Shown piece by piece: positions 1-6,547 of a stretch of 7,924 bases of DNA (its first letter is position 1; every line of letters begins with the position of its first letter). Below the pieces are notes generated by a model. That model had not been told where the DNA came from. It saw only the letters and a program-made list of their open reading frames with translations, and did no database searches. The stretch is from contig SPCK01000082.1 in the NCBI GenBank assembly GCA_004525355.1, forward strand, positions 1-7,924. The letters are read 5' to 3'. The stretch is from Spirochaetales bacterium. Lineage in GTDB: Bacteria > Spirochaetota > Spirochaetia > Treponematales > UBA12059. Both the position numbers and the translations under genes were made by a program.

Positions 1-233
1 AAACAAAGTTTGTCGCCGTAACGATCGACGAAACCGGTACCCAGGACCGCCCGCGCCTCGGCCTCGCCGCCCGGAGGAACCACCGCGACGCACGCCTTGC
101 ATTCGTCCCTCTCCAGGAATATCGAGAGGGACAGGGCAAGCACGGATCGGCCTTCGAGGAATCGGTATTCCTTCTTGATACCGCCGAAGCGCGCGCTCTT
201 CCCGGCCGCCGCGACGACCGCCGAGAACGACAT
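1..233 (-). CDS. ispD: IspD, 2-C-methyl-D-erythritol 4-phosphate cytidylyltransferase (N-terminal part)
   Basis: This cytosolic enzyme joins CTP to 2-C-methyl-D-erythritol 4-phosphate in the non-mevalonate isoprenoid pathway. Only the first 77 codons are inside the window; the gene continues past base 1. The protein opens MSFSAVVAAAGKSARFGG, followed by IKKEY. This is the glycine-rich CTP-binding signature of the family (AAGxGxRxG...K.Y/F), followed by a strand-helix Rossmann-like pattern (AVVPPGGEAEAR at about residues 50-61). The ATG at 233 lies 9 bases after the carD stop, so the two genes are almost certainly co-transcribed. Only a poor Shine-Dalgarno (AAGG, 2 bases from the ATG) precedes it, which suggests translational coupling to carD. 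A fused ispDF gene cannot be excluded because the C-terminus is missing. Identification as IspD rather than another NTP-transferase is fairly secure from the motif and the carD neighbour. Confidence 0.88.
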   Translation of the reverse strand, partial: MSFSAVVAAAGKSARFGGIKKEYRFLEGRSVLALSLSIFLERDECKACVAVVPPGGEAEARAVLGTGFVDRYGDKLC

Positions 234-242
234 CGCCTTGCT

Positions 243-743
243 TCAGCTTTCCAGTCGGGCCCGTATGAGCTCGGATATCTCGTCCTTGGGCTTGCCCAGA
301 GAGAACGCGACCTCGTCCTGAAGGAGGTTGAGGGCCGAGTCATAGAGCTTTCGTTCGAGGATGGGAAGCTCCTTTATCTTGGAGCGATGGTATAGGGACC
401 GGACGACGCTGGCAATGTCCATGACCGAGCCCTTTTTTAGCAGGTCGAGGTTCATCTGGTAGCGAAGTTTCCAGTCGGTCGGGATGGGGGCGTACTCTTC
501 GGATATAAAGTCCAGGGCTCGTTCAGCCGCGTCCTTTCCCACGATAGGGCGAATGCCCAGTTCCTGGGTCTTGTCCACCGGCACCATGACGGTCATGTCA
601 GAGAAATCCAGGTAGATGGTGTAGTAGAGGACAGTATTTTCCTTGAATGACTTCTCGTGGATCGCGACGACTTTGCCTACCCCCTGGCTGGGGTAGACGA
701 TGCGCTGGCCAACGGCGTATTCAGTGTCTGGGGTCTTGCTCAT
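243..743 (-). CDS. carD: CarD/CdnL-family RNA polymerase-binding transcription regulator
   Basis: Proteins of this family bind the RNA polymerase beta subunit through an N-terminal Tudor-like domain (CarD_CdnL_TRCF) and, through a helical C-terminal half, steady the open promoter complex, notably at rRNA promoters. The 166-residue protein has the typical length. Residues 8-70 show the Tudor-like core: YAVGQRIVYPSQGVGKV, then a strand-rich stretch ending in MVPVDKTQELGIRPIV. The rest is helical and charged (DWKLRYQMNLDLLKKGS, then RSLYHRSKIKELPILERKLY). The ATG at 743 is the only sensible start. A GGACAGG stretch precedes it, but a strong promoter ends at 753, so most of that stretch may not be transcribed. 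The gene follows the RNA methyltransferase by 63 bases and precedes ispD by 9. Whether it is an rRNA-type general regulator or a specialised paralogue cannot be told from sequence alone. Confidence 0.93.
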   Translation of the reverse strand: MSKTPDTEYAVGQRIVYPSQGVGKVVAIHEKSFKENTVLYYTIYLDFSDMTVMVPVDKTQELGIRPIVGKDAAERALDFISEEYAPIPTDWKLRYQMNLDLLKKGSVMDIASVVRSLYHRSKIKELPILERKLYDSALNLLQDEVAFSLGKPKDEISELIRARLES

Positions 744-752
744 ACCTGTCCT

Positions 753-781
753 ATTGTAATCTGCCAGAGGCCTTTAGTCAA
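753..781 (-). promoter_or_regulatory. sigma70-type promoter for carD-ispD
   Basis: On the minus strand TTGACT (781-776) and TACAAT (758-753) are separated by exactly 17 bases, a five-of-six match to consensus in each box. The predicted start of transcription, at about 746-747, is only 3-4 bases before the carD ATG, so the mRNA would be nearly leaderless. The promoter lies in the 63-base gap after the methyltransferase gene. carD-ispD could therefore be transcribed independently of that gene, with or without read-through. Confidence 0.7.
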
Positions 782-806
782 ACCGGGCGCCTTACATCGC
801 GGACGC

Positions 807-1568
807 TTACGGGCGATTTCGAAAAAATTCCCACATCAGGATGGCCCCAGCAGCGCCCACATTGAGCGAATCCACGCCGAAAGCCATCGGTAGCGCGACC
901 GCTTGGTCGCAATTGGCCAAAACATCGTCAGGCAGACCCCAACCCTCGTTGCCCAGCACGAGGGACAGAGCTTCATTACCAGACAATTCCCCGGGTCCGA
1001 GCGCTCCGGGAACGAGTGCGGCGGCCACCAGCCGATTCGTTCCATCCGGCCCCTTGGCCAGGGGGAGTTCTTCGGGACCGCCGAGCATGAACGCCGGAAA
1101 AGTCAGCGCATTGCCCATGGAAGCTCGCAAGGCCTTGCGGCTGAACGGATCGGCGCAGCCTCCGCCCAGGTAGACCCGGGAAGCGCCCAGTGCAGCGGCG
1201 CTCCGAATCAACGTGCCCAGATTGTCCGGATCGGTGACATTCCATAGGACCAGGGCATGGCCCGACGGAGCCGTGGCGGGATCGCCGGGAACCGGACGCT
1301 CCGCCAGGGCCAGGACGCCTCGATGGAAACCGAAACCGACATGGTCTACCATGGCCGGCCGAGGCAGGCAGAGCACCGGTGTTCCGGAAGGCGCTTTCTC
1401 CCGCCAGAAATCTTCGTCCGAAGGAACGCACAGGATCGAGCGGATCGCCAGCCCTGCCGTGATCGCCTTTTCCAGCACGATGCGTCCCTCGCACGCGATG
1501 AGCCCTTCCCGGGCGTAGTCGCGGTCGCGGAGCCTGCTGAATGGTTCGAGGGCGTCATGGTCGCTCAT
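807..1568 (-). CDS. SpoU/TrmH-family RNA 2'-O-ribose methyltransferase
   Basis: This is a SAM-dependent methyltransferase of the SPOUT (trefoil-knot) class, expected to methylate a ribose 2'-OH in rRNA or tRNA. Read from the ATG at 1568 it has 253 residues. The three SpoU motifs are in order: NLGTLIRSAAALGA (Asn116, Arg122), LVLGNEGWGL (Glu208) and VDSLNVGAAGAILMWE (Asn226), the last forming the knot that holds SAM. An N-terminal substrate-binding region (residues about 8-95, including the ACEGRIVLEKAI stretch) resembles the RlmB/TsnR layout, so 23S rRNA is the more likely target, but the substrate cannot be fixed. The frame stays open upstream to a TTG at 1610, but that extension covers the promoter, and family proteins begin near SDHDALEPF. 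No Shine-Dalgarno is present (GGCGGCC before ATG). Transcription is divergent from tldD. Confidence 0.9.
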   Translation of the reverse strand: MSDHDALEPFSRLRDRDYAREGLIACEGRIVLEKAITAGLAIRSILCVPSDEDFWREKAPSGTPVLCLPRPAMVDHVGFGFHRGVLALAERPVPGDPATAPSGHALVLWNVTDPDNLGTLIRSAAALGASRVYLGGGCADPFSRKALRASMGNALTFPAFMLGGPEELPLAKGPDGTNRLVAAALVPGALGPGELSGNEALSLVLGNEGWGLPDDVLANCDQAVALPMAFGVDSLNVGAAGAILMWEFFRNRP

Positions 1569-1576
1569 GGCCGCCA

Positions 1577-1605
1577 AGTATACAGCAGCAACGGTCTTGC
1601 GGCAA
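1577..1605 (-). promoter_or_regulatory. promoter of the RNA methyltransferase gene
   Basis: On the minus strand TTGCCG (1605-1600) and TATACT (1582-1577) are 17 bases apart. The -10 box matches five of six consensus bases and the -35 box four of six. Transcription would begin near 1570, about 2 bases before the ATG at 1568. This fits a leaderless message and the absence of a Shine-Dalgarno. The -35 box overlaps that of the divergent tldD promoter. Confidence 0.55.
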
Positions 1606-1625
1606 AACAAATGAGCTGTTATCGT
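1597..1625 (+). promoter_or_regulatory. putative promoter of the tldD-tldE-aminotransferase operon
   Basis: TTGCGG (1597-1602) and TATCGT (1620-1625) are 17 bases apart, each matching consensus at four of six positions. The predicted start is near 1632, just at the GGAGG ribosome binding site (1632-1636). The -35 box lies inside the palindrome TTGCGGCAA (1597-1605), which also holds the -35 box of the opposite promoter. This is weaker than the two minus-strand promoters. Confidence 0.4.
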
Positions 1626-1641
1626 CGTATCGGAGGCTCAA

Positions 1642-3024
1642 GTGCGATACACGGACATCCGGCGTCACGCCGGTCTCTTTGGCGAATACACCGAATTGCG
1701 GGTACAGGAAAACCGCTCGGCGCGCATCAGCGTGCTCAATGGCGACATCGTGGGCAATGCCAGCGGTAGCCAGAGCGGAGTGTCCGCCCGCGCCTTCAAG
1801 GATGGCGTCTGGGGTTTCGCGTCGTCACCGGAGTCCGACGATACCGCCATCGGAGCCTGCATCGGGCGCGCCACGGCGAACGCGCGCTTCCTGGCTTCTG
1901 TCGAGGGCCACGGCTCGTCGGTCCTGCCCTCACGACCAGGCTCATCGGTACGGGACCTGTCCACCGCCAAGCCACGCCTCAGCCGCAAGGACCTCATAGA
2001 TTTCGTCCGCGATCTGGACGCGTACATCAACAATCGCTATCCGCACCTTGTTTCGCGTTCGGTTTCCCTTTCCCAGCTGGACATGGAAAAATCGGCACTG
2101 ACAGCCGACGGGTCCGATGCCTATTCGCTGATACCGCGATCACTCGTGGCCATCTCGCTGACGGTTGACGCCAAGGGCGAACCGATCGACCTCTACGATG
2201 TTTTCGGCGGACGAGGGCATTTCGAGGATAATTTCGGCGAACCCTCCCTACTATATCCGGCCATAGACGCGCTTGCCGAGCGCCTGTCGCATAAGGCCGG
2301 CGGCGTCTACGCCAGGCCGGGCACCCGAGACGTCATCCTGGATCCAGACCTGGCAGGTATCCTCGCGCACGAGGCCATCGGCCACACGGTCGAAGCTGAC
2401 CTGGTGCTGGGCGGCTCGGTAGCGGCGGATTATATGAACAAAACCGTTGCCAGCCCACTGATTACCCTGGTCGACTTCGCCAACACGGCAATGGGCGCCA
2501 CCTGTCCCGTACCCGTCTGGACCGACGATGAAGGCATCGAGGCAAGAGACGCCGTCCTGATCGACCAGGGCGTACTCCGCTCGTACATGCACAACAAGGA
2601 GACAGCCGCCCGTTTCGGCGTAGAGCCGACCGGCAACGCGCGGGCCTTCGGTTTCTATGACGAGCCACTGGTGCGCATGCGCAACACGGCCATCCTGCCG
2701 GGCGTCAGCAAGCTCACCGACATGATCGCCAGCGTGGACGACGGCTACTATTTCCTGCGCTCGTCCAATGGCCAGGCGGATTCCACCAGCGAATTCATGT
2801 TCGGCGTGGTGATGGGTTACGAGATCAAGGGCGGCAAGCTGGGTTCCGCGGTACACGACTGCACCATCTCGGGCGTGGCCTTCGACATGCTCAAAACCGT
2901 GACCATGGTAAGCGACGATATGAGCTGGACGGCCGCGGGCATGTGCGGCAAGAAGCAGAGCATACCCGTCGGCATGGGCGGCCCCGCCGTCAAGTGCCGC
3001 ATAAACGTGGGAGGCCGGGCATGA
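1642..3024 (+). CDS. tldD: TldD, catalytic subunit of the TldD/TldE metalloprotease
   Basis: TldD is the zinc-protease half of a TldD-TldE complex that cleaves unfolded or small peptides in the cytosol. In E. coli it matures microcin B17 and helps degrade the CcdA antitoxin. The 460-residue protein has the family's usual length. The metal motif HEAIGH (His243, Glu244, His248) is intact, and so is the third ligand in the C-terminal GMCGKK stretch (Cys435). Other family marks are the N-terminal ISVLNGDIVGNASGSQSGVSA strand region and the C-terminal SIPVGMGGPA. The start is a GTG at 1642, preceded by a strong GGAGG at 1632-1636 with a 5-base spacer. The stop overlaps the tldE start (ATGA). Its natural substrate here is unknown; no precursor-peptide gene or toxin-antitoxin pair is visible in the window. 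Confidence 0.95.
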   Translation: MRYTDIRRHAGLFGEYTELRVQENRSARISVLNGDIVGNASGSQSGVSARAFKDGVWGFASSPESDDTAIGACIGRATANARFLASVEGHGSSVLPSRPGSSVRDLSTAKPRLSRKDLIDFVRDLDAYINNRYPHLVSRSVSLSQLDMEKSALTADGSDAYSLIPRSLVAISLTVDAKGEPIDLYDVFGGRGHFEDNFGEPSLLYPAIDALAERLSHKAGGVYARPGTRDVILDPDLAGILAHEAIGHTVEADLVLGGSVAADYMNKTVASPLITLVDFANTAMGATCPVPVWTDDEGIEARDAVLIDQGVLRSYMHNKETAARFGVEPTGNARAFGFYDEPLVRMRNTAILPGVSKLTDMIASVDDGYYFLRSSNGQADSTSEFMFGVVMGYEIKGGKLGSAVHDCTISGVAFDMLKTVTMVSDDMSWTAAGMCGKKQSIPVGMGGPAVKCRINVGGRA

Positions 3025-4328
3025 GCATCGACATCGACGGCATGGACATCGTGCGCAGGACTCTCGTCGCCCTCGAAGCCGCCGGAGCGGACAAGGCCGC
3101 TGCCTCATTCTCGCGGGGCGAGCAGAGTGAGCTGAACGTGGACGCCGGCAGGATGAGTCTGTACCGCACAACCGTCAACGTATCCCTCGGCCTGACCGCC
3201 CATGTGGAGACTCGCAAGGGATCGATCTCCCTGAACAAGTACGACGACGAGTCGATACGCGTCGCCGCCATCGAGGCCGTATCCATGGCCCGTTCCAGCG
3301 AGCCCGATCCGGCCAACGATATATCCCCTGCCCGGCCGCTTGAATCCTTTTCGGCGGGGCCAGAACTGCCAGACGACGCTGCAATGTACAGCAGGCTCAA
3401 GGAATTTGTAGGGTACGCGGCGGAACGCTATCCGGATACCAGGCTGGAGCAGTGCATCCTCGACTTCGGCCAAGGCCGCTCGTATTACGCCAATTCCAAC
3501 GGCGCCGAATTCACCGAACGCTCCGGCAGCTACAGTTTTTCCGCCATGTTCACCACCAAGGACGGCACAAAGGCTTCCAGCTTCAACTATTCCGGGGCCA
3601 GCCACAGGAACCTGGACACGGCGCTCAAGGACTGGGCAAGCGTGGATGCGCTCATGAAGCAATCGACCGAGCAGACATCCGTCGGATCGATCGAGGGAAA
3701 CTTTTCCGGTGACGTGATCATCACTCCCGACTGCCTCGGAGACTTCATTTCATTCATCGACGGCGTTTACATCAGCGACTACAGCCTGATAACCGGTACA
3801 TCGCCCTGGAAGGACAAGCTTGGGACACCGGTGACCTCTCCCCTGTTCACCCTTCGCTCCCAGCCCAACGGCCCCGGCATCGAGGTCGGCTATTCCTATA
3901 CCGGAGACGGCTTCAGGGCGGAGAACTGTCCCATCATCGAGGCGGGCATCCTAAGGAATTTTACCCTGGGCCTGTACGGCTCCAATAAGACCGGCAAACC
4001 CCGCTGTCCATCGGGCGGCGGCGCCCCCGTGGTCGATGCCGGTGACACGCCCTTCCAGGACATGGTCAAATCGGTCAAGCGCGGCCTGCTCCTGGCCCGG
4101 TTCTCTGGCGGCTCGCCCTCGGACAATGGGGATTTTTCAGGCGTTGCCAAGAACTCCTACCTGATCGAGAACGGCACGATTGTCAGGCCGGTTGGCGAGA
4201 CCATGATCGCAGGAAACATCGGAAAGCTCTTTCGGGAAATTCGGGCCGTATCCCGCGAGCGCGTCGACTACGGCTCGGCCGTCTTTCCCTGGGTACTCGC
4301 CGGCGGCGTAAGCATCTCAGGAAAATAG
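3021..4328 (+). CDS. tldE: TldE/PmbA-family partner subunit of the metalloprotease
   Basis: TldE (PmbA) is the non-catalytic partner that pairs with TldD to form the peptide-holding cavity. The 435-residue protein, read from the ATG at 3021, shows the family pattern: an N-terminal region beginning MSIDIDGMDIVRRTLVALEA, the LGLTAHVETRKGSISLNKYD region at about residues 55-75, and a C-terminal half with GYSYTGDGFRAENCPIIEAG and GDFSGVAKNSYLIENGTI. No HExxxH motif is present, as expected for TldE. The frame is open upstream to 2943, inside tldD, but the start at 3021 is chosen because it overlaps the tldD stop by four bases (ATGA) and has GGGAGG at 3009-3014, 6 bases before it. The overlap implies coupled translation and equal amounts of the two subunits. 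The symbol pmbA is also used for this family. Confidence 0.93.
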   Translation: MSIDIDGMDIVRRTLVALEAAGADKAAASFSRGEQSELNVDAGRMSLYRTTVNVSLGLTAHVETRKGSISLNKYDDESIRVAAIEAVSMARSSEPDPANDISPARPLESFSAGPELPDDAAMYSRLKEFVGYAAERYPDTRLEQCILDFGQGRSYYANSNGAEFTERSGSYSFSAMFTTKDGTKASSFNYSGASHRNLDTALKDWASVDALMKQSTEQTSVGSIEGNFSGDVIITPDCLGDFISFIDGVYISDYSLITGTSPWKDKLGTPVTSPLFTLRSQPNGPGIEVGYSYTGDGFRAENCPIIEAGILRNFTLGLYGSNKTGKPRCPSGGGAPVVDAGDTPFQDMVKSVKRGLLLARFSGGSPSDNGDFSGVAKNSYLIENGTIVRPVGETMIAGNIGKLFREIRAVSRERVDYGSAVFPWVLAGGVSISGK

Positions 4329-4350
4329 CAGCATGCTAAAGGATATGACC

Positions 4351-5487
4351 ATGGGCTTCTTCAGACCCTTCGAGCTCGAACGCTTCTTCGCCCGGCACGA
4401 GTTCAGTGCCCGCTACCTCCTATGTTCCTCTGACTGCGAATCGTTCCCGATACGCGAACTCCTGGCGATGGATCCCGACGCGATCGACCGCCTGCTGGAT
4501 CTTCGCCTTGGCTACACCGAGACCCGCGGTGCGCCGTCCCTGCGCATGGCCATCGCCGACCTGTACGCGGGCCTTGGCGTGAACGGGGTGTTCGTCCACT
4601 CGGGAGCCGAGGAAGCCATACTCAACCTGTGCATGGCGATGCTGGCGGCGGGAGACCGTGTCGTAGTCAACGCTCCCTGCTATCAGTCCCTTTCCGAAAT
4701 TCCCCGGGCGCTCGGCTGTGACGTGCAACCCTGGCCACTCAGACAACTCAGCGACGGTACGCGCTGGTTCCTGGATCCTGCCGAATTGCCCGCACTCTCC
4801 AAAGGCAAGGCCAAGCTCATCGTACTCAACATGCCGCACAATCCCACCGGAGCCCTGATGTTGCGCGACGAGTTCGAGGCCGTTGTCGATTACGCCCGCC
4901 GCACCGGAGCCCTGCTCTTGGTCGATGAGGTCTACCGCCGCCTCGAGCGCGATCCAGCCAGGCGCCTGCCTTCGGTCTGCGAGGCCTACGAGAACGGTGT
5001 GGCGCTGGACGTCCTTTCCAAGCACTCGGGAATGGCAGGACTCAGGATTGGCTGGCTGGTGTCCCAGCGGCAGGACGTGCTGGACCAGGTGGCCGTAGTC
5101 AAGGACTACAACTCGATATGCGCCTCAGGGCCCAGCGAGGTCTTGGCCGAGATTGCCGTACGAAACCTCGATCGAATAGTTGGACGGAACCGCAGCATCG
5201 TAACCAGGAACCTGACGCTCCTGGACAGATTCTTCCTCTCGCAACCCGATTTTGCCACGTGGACGCCACCCGAGGGCGGTTCAATCGCCTTTCCGCGCCT
5301 GACGGACGGGTCGGACGCCGAGCGCCTGGCCGAGCGCCTGGTAGCGGAATCCGGCGTCCTGCTCCTTCCCGGTAAATACTACGGATACGATCCCGCGCAT
5401 TTCCGGATCGGCTTCGGCAGGGCAAACATGCCCGAGGCGCTTGAACAGCTGGACGAGTGGCTGAGGCTTCGCAAACCAAGGCAATAA
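4351..5487 (+). CDS. class I/II pyridoxal-phosphate aminotransferase
   Basis: This is a fold-type I PLP enzyme, probably an amino-acid aminotransferase acting in the cytosol. In order (numbered from the ATG at 4351) the protein shows the YTETRGAPSLR segment that precedes the cofactor domain, the NPTG motif (Asn164), the VDEVYRRLE motif (Asp192 for the pyridine nitrogen and Tyr195), the Schiff-base lysine in LSKHSGMAGLRIGW (Lys224) and the carboxylate-binding arginine in FRIGFGR (Arg352). All key residues are intact. The frame has three nearby ATGs: 4333, 4345 and 4351. I prefer 4351 because AAAGGA (4338-4343) sits 7 bases before it; 4333 (384 residues) is the alternative. It lies only 4-22 bases after tldE and before a terminator, so it belongs to the tldDE operon. 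The substrate is unknown. The SKHSGMAGLR stretch is vaguely like capreomycidine-synthase-type enzymes, but that is not enough for a call. Confidence 0.88.
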   Translation: MGFFRPFELERFFARHEFSARYLLCSSDCESFPIRELLAMDPDAIDRLLDLRLGYTETRGAPSLRMAIADLYAGLGVNGVFVHSGAEEAILNLCMAMLAAGDRVVVNAPCYQSLSEIPRALGCDVQPWPLRQLSDGTRWFLDPAELPALSKGKAKLIVLNMPHNPTGALMLRDEFEAVVDYARRTGALLLVDEVYRRLERDPARRLPSVCEAYENGVALDVLSKHSGMAGLRIGWLVSQRQDVLDQVAVVKDYNSICASGPSEVLAEIAVRNLDRIVGRNRSIVTRNLTLLDRFFLSQPDFATWTPPEGGSIAFPRLTDGSDAERLAERLVAESGVLLLPGKYYGYDPAHFRIGFGRANMPEALEQLDEWLRLRKPRQ

Positions 5488-5500
5488 CTCGACGGGCTCG

Positions 5501-6448
5501 TCAGGCCTCGCTATTCGAGGCCTTTCGTTTACCTTCCATCATTGCGAGGTCCTGCTGAGAATATCGATAAACGGATCCGCAATTCTGGCATCTGACTTCC
5601 ACCGGAAACGGGCCTTCGGCGGCCATCGAAGAGAACTCATCTTCCGGAAGGGCAGCGATGAACGAGCCGAGCCGCTCGCGCTCGCAAGGACAGGCGAATT
5701 CGACCGGTCCGTCATCAAGCAGGTTCAGATCGAAGAATGGAAACGAACGCAGGGCGATGTCCATGCGCGCGGCTCCGGTGGCAAAAGTCCGGCCCAGGGC
5801 CGGCATTCCGTACACCAGGCGTTCCACCCGGTCAAGCACCTCGTCACTCGCGAACGGCAGGGCCTGCAGGTACAGGCCTCCGGCCCCGGCGACCCGTCCG
5901 TCGGCATCGAAATGCACACCAAGGGTAAAACTGGTGCGCACCTGTTCTGAAACGTGATAATAATAAGCCAGATCCTCGGCGAGCCTGCCAGTCCTGGCCA
6001 CGGAAGTACCCGTTACCGGTTCCGTCCTGCCGGCTTGGTACCTTGTCAACGATATTTTCCCAGGTCCTACCAGGTCTCCCGCTTCCAGCGCATTCGGAAC
6101 GGCATCGAGGTCGAACGGAACGGAAAACAGTCGTCCCCGTACTGTTCCGCTTGCCGTGCACTCCACCGAATAACCGCGGGAGCTCTGTCCCTCGACATGT
6201 ATCGCGATGCGATCCTCGCCCTTTATTGTGGCCGATAGCAAAGCGGCCGCTATGTAGGCCTGGCCGAGCACCATCGTCTCGAGGACACCAAGGCCATGGG
6301 CGACACGCATGAGAGAAACCATACGAGTCCCGGAAACCAGGGCGCCGCGGATTGAATCGCCCTCAAGCATGAACACGGAGATGCCGTCCGGCGCCAAGCC
6401 GTCAAGTCGCCGCTTCTGTACCGGGTCGTCGATGATGGGAAGGATCAT
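5501..6448 (-). CDS. hslO: Hsp33 redox-regulated molecular chaperone HslO
   Basis: Hsp33 is a cytosolic holdase switched on by oxidative unfolding. Four C-terminal cysteines bind zinc when reduced and form disulfides on oxidation plus heat. Read from the ATG at 6448, the protein has 315 residues. The N-terminal core includes LAPDGISVFML, GTRMVSLMRVAHGLGVLETMVLG and the YSV(E)C and SFTLGVHFDADGRVAGAGG segments. The C-terminal zinc domain has CPC (Cys253, Cys255) and CQNC (Cys287, Cys290), 31 residues apart, a perfect family match. The frame is open to 6553, but the extra 35 residues have no family counterpart and overlap the divergent gene's leader. No Shine-Dalgarno lies before 6448; a TATAGC box (6463-6458) 9 bases upstream suggests a leaderless transcript. 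An ATG at 6472 is a less likely start. The gene converges with the aminotransferase, 13 bases apart. Confidence 0.93.
   Translation of the reverse strand: MILPIIDDPVQKRRLDGLAPDGISVFMLEGDSIRGALVSGTRMVSLMRVAHGLGVLETMVLGQAYIAAALLSATIKGEDRIAIHVEGQSSRGYSVECTASGTVRGRLFSVPFDLDAVPNALEAGDLVGPGKISLTRYQAGRTEPVTGTSVARTGRLAEDLAYYYHVSEQVRTSFTLGVHFDADGRVAGAGGLYLQALPFASDEVLDRVERLVYGMPALGRTFATGAARMDIALRSFPFFDLNLLDDGPVEFACPCERERLGSFIAALPEDEFSSMAAEGPFPVEVRCQNCGSVYRYSQQDLAMMEGKRKASNSEA
5503..5530 (+). terminator. intrinsic terminator of the tldD-tldE-aminotransferase operon
   Basis: A perfect 8-base inverted repeat, AGGCCTCG (5503-5510) and CGAGGCCT (5516-5523) with a CTATT loop, is followed on the plus strand by TTCGTTT. 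It begins 15 bases after the aminotransferase stop. It also encodes the last seven residues of hslO on the opposite strand. In the minus direction no T-run follows the hairpin, so it should work mainly for plus-strand transcription. Confidence 0.75.
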
Positions 6449-6485
6449 GGCCGTTATGCTATAGTGAAGCATTCGGAATGAAAAG

Positions 6486-6528
6486 GGGATCGCCGAAGCG
6501 TAGCCACGAGCTACGTTGAACCGATCCC
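6486..6528. repeat. nested inverted repeat between hslO and the hydrolase gene
   Basis: An outer 7-base perfect arm pair, GGGATCG (6486-6492) and CGATCCC (6522-6528), encloses an inner pair, CGTAGC (6499-6504) and GCTACG (6510-6515), around the loop CACGA. The inner stem can grow by a G-U and an A-U pair, leaving a symmetrical 4x4 internal loop. On the minus strand the outer arm is followed by CTTTT (6485-6481), giving the shape of an intrinsic terminator or attenuator reading toward hslO. On the plus strand it would form the leader of the hydrolase mRNA, ending 8 bases before its GAGGA ribosome binding site. The function is not known. Confidence 0.55.
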
Positions 6529-6547
6529 GATACGACGAGGATACAGC

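Noticed and set aside
976..1494. 172-codon minus-strand frame overlapping the RNA methyltransferase gene in another frame
   Set aside because: The main frame carries all three SpoU motifs; the alternative is low-complexity Arg/Gly/Ser-rich and is a GC-driven shadow.
1569..1610. TTG-initiated extension of the RNA methyltransferase by 14 residues
   Set aside because: It would overlap the predicted promoter, starts with a rare codon without a ribosome binding site, and adds residues not expected in the family.
2251..3171. Long minus-strand open frame (306 codons) opposite tldD
   Set aside because: It is antisense to a well-conserved tldD, is rich in Arg, Ala, His and Gly as expected for the shadow of a GC-rich gene, and shows no recognisable domain or start signal.
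5488..5502. Short inverted repeat GACG/CGTC just after the hslO stop as a terminator for hslO
   Set aside because: The stem has only four pairs with no T-run on the minus strand.
6516..6545. TTGAAC with a GATACA-like box as promoter of the hydrolase gene
   Set aside because: The -10 box matches only three of six bases and the spacing is 18, too weak to call; the -35-like part lies inside the inverted repeat.
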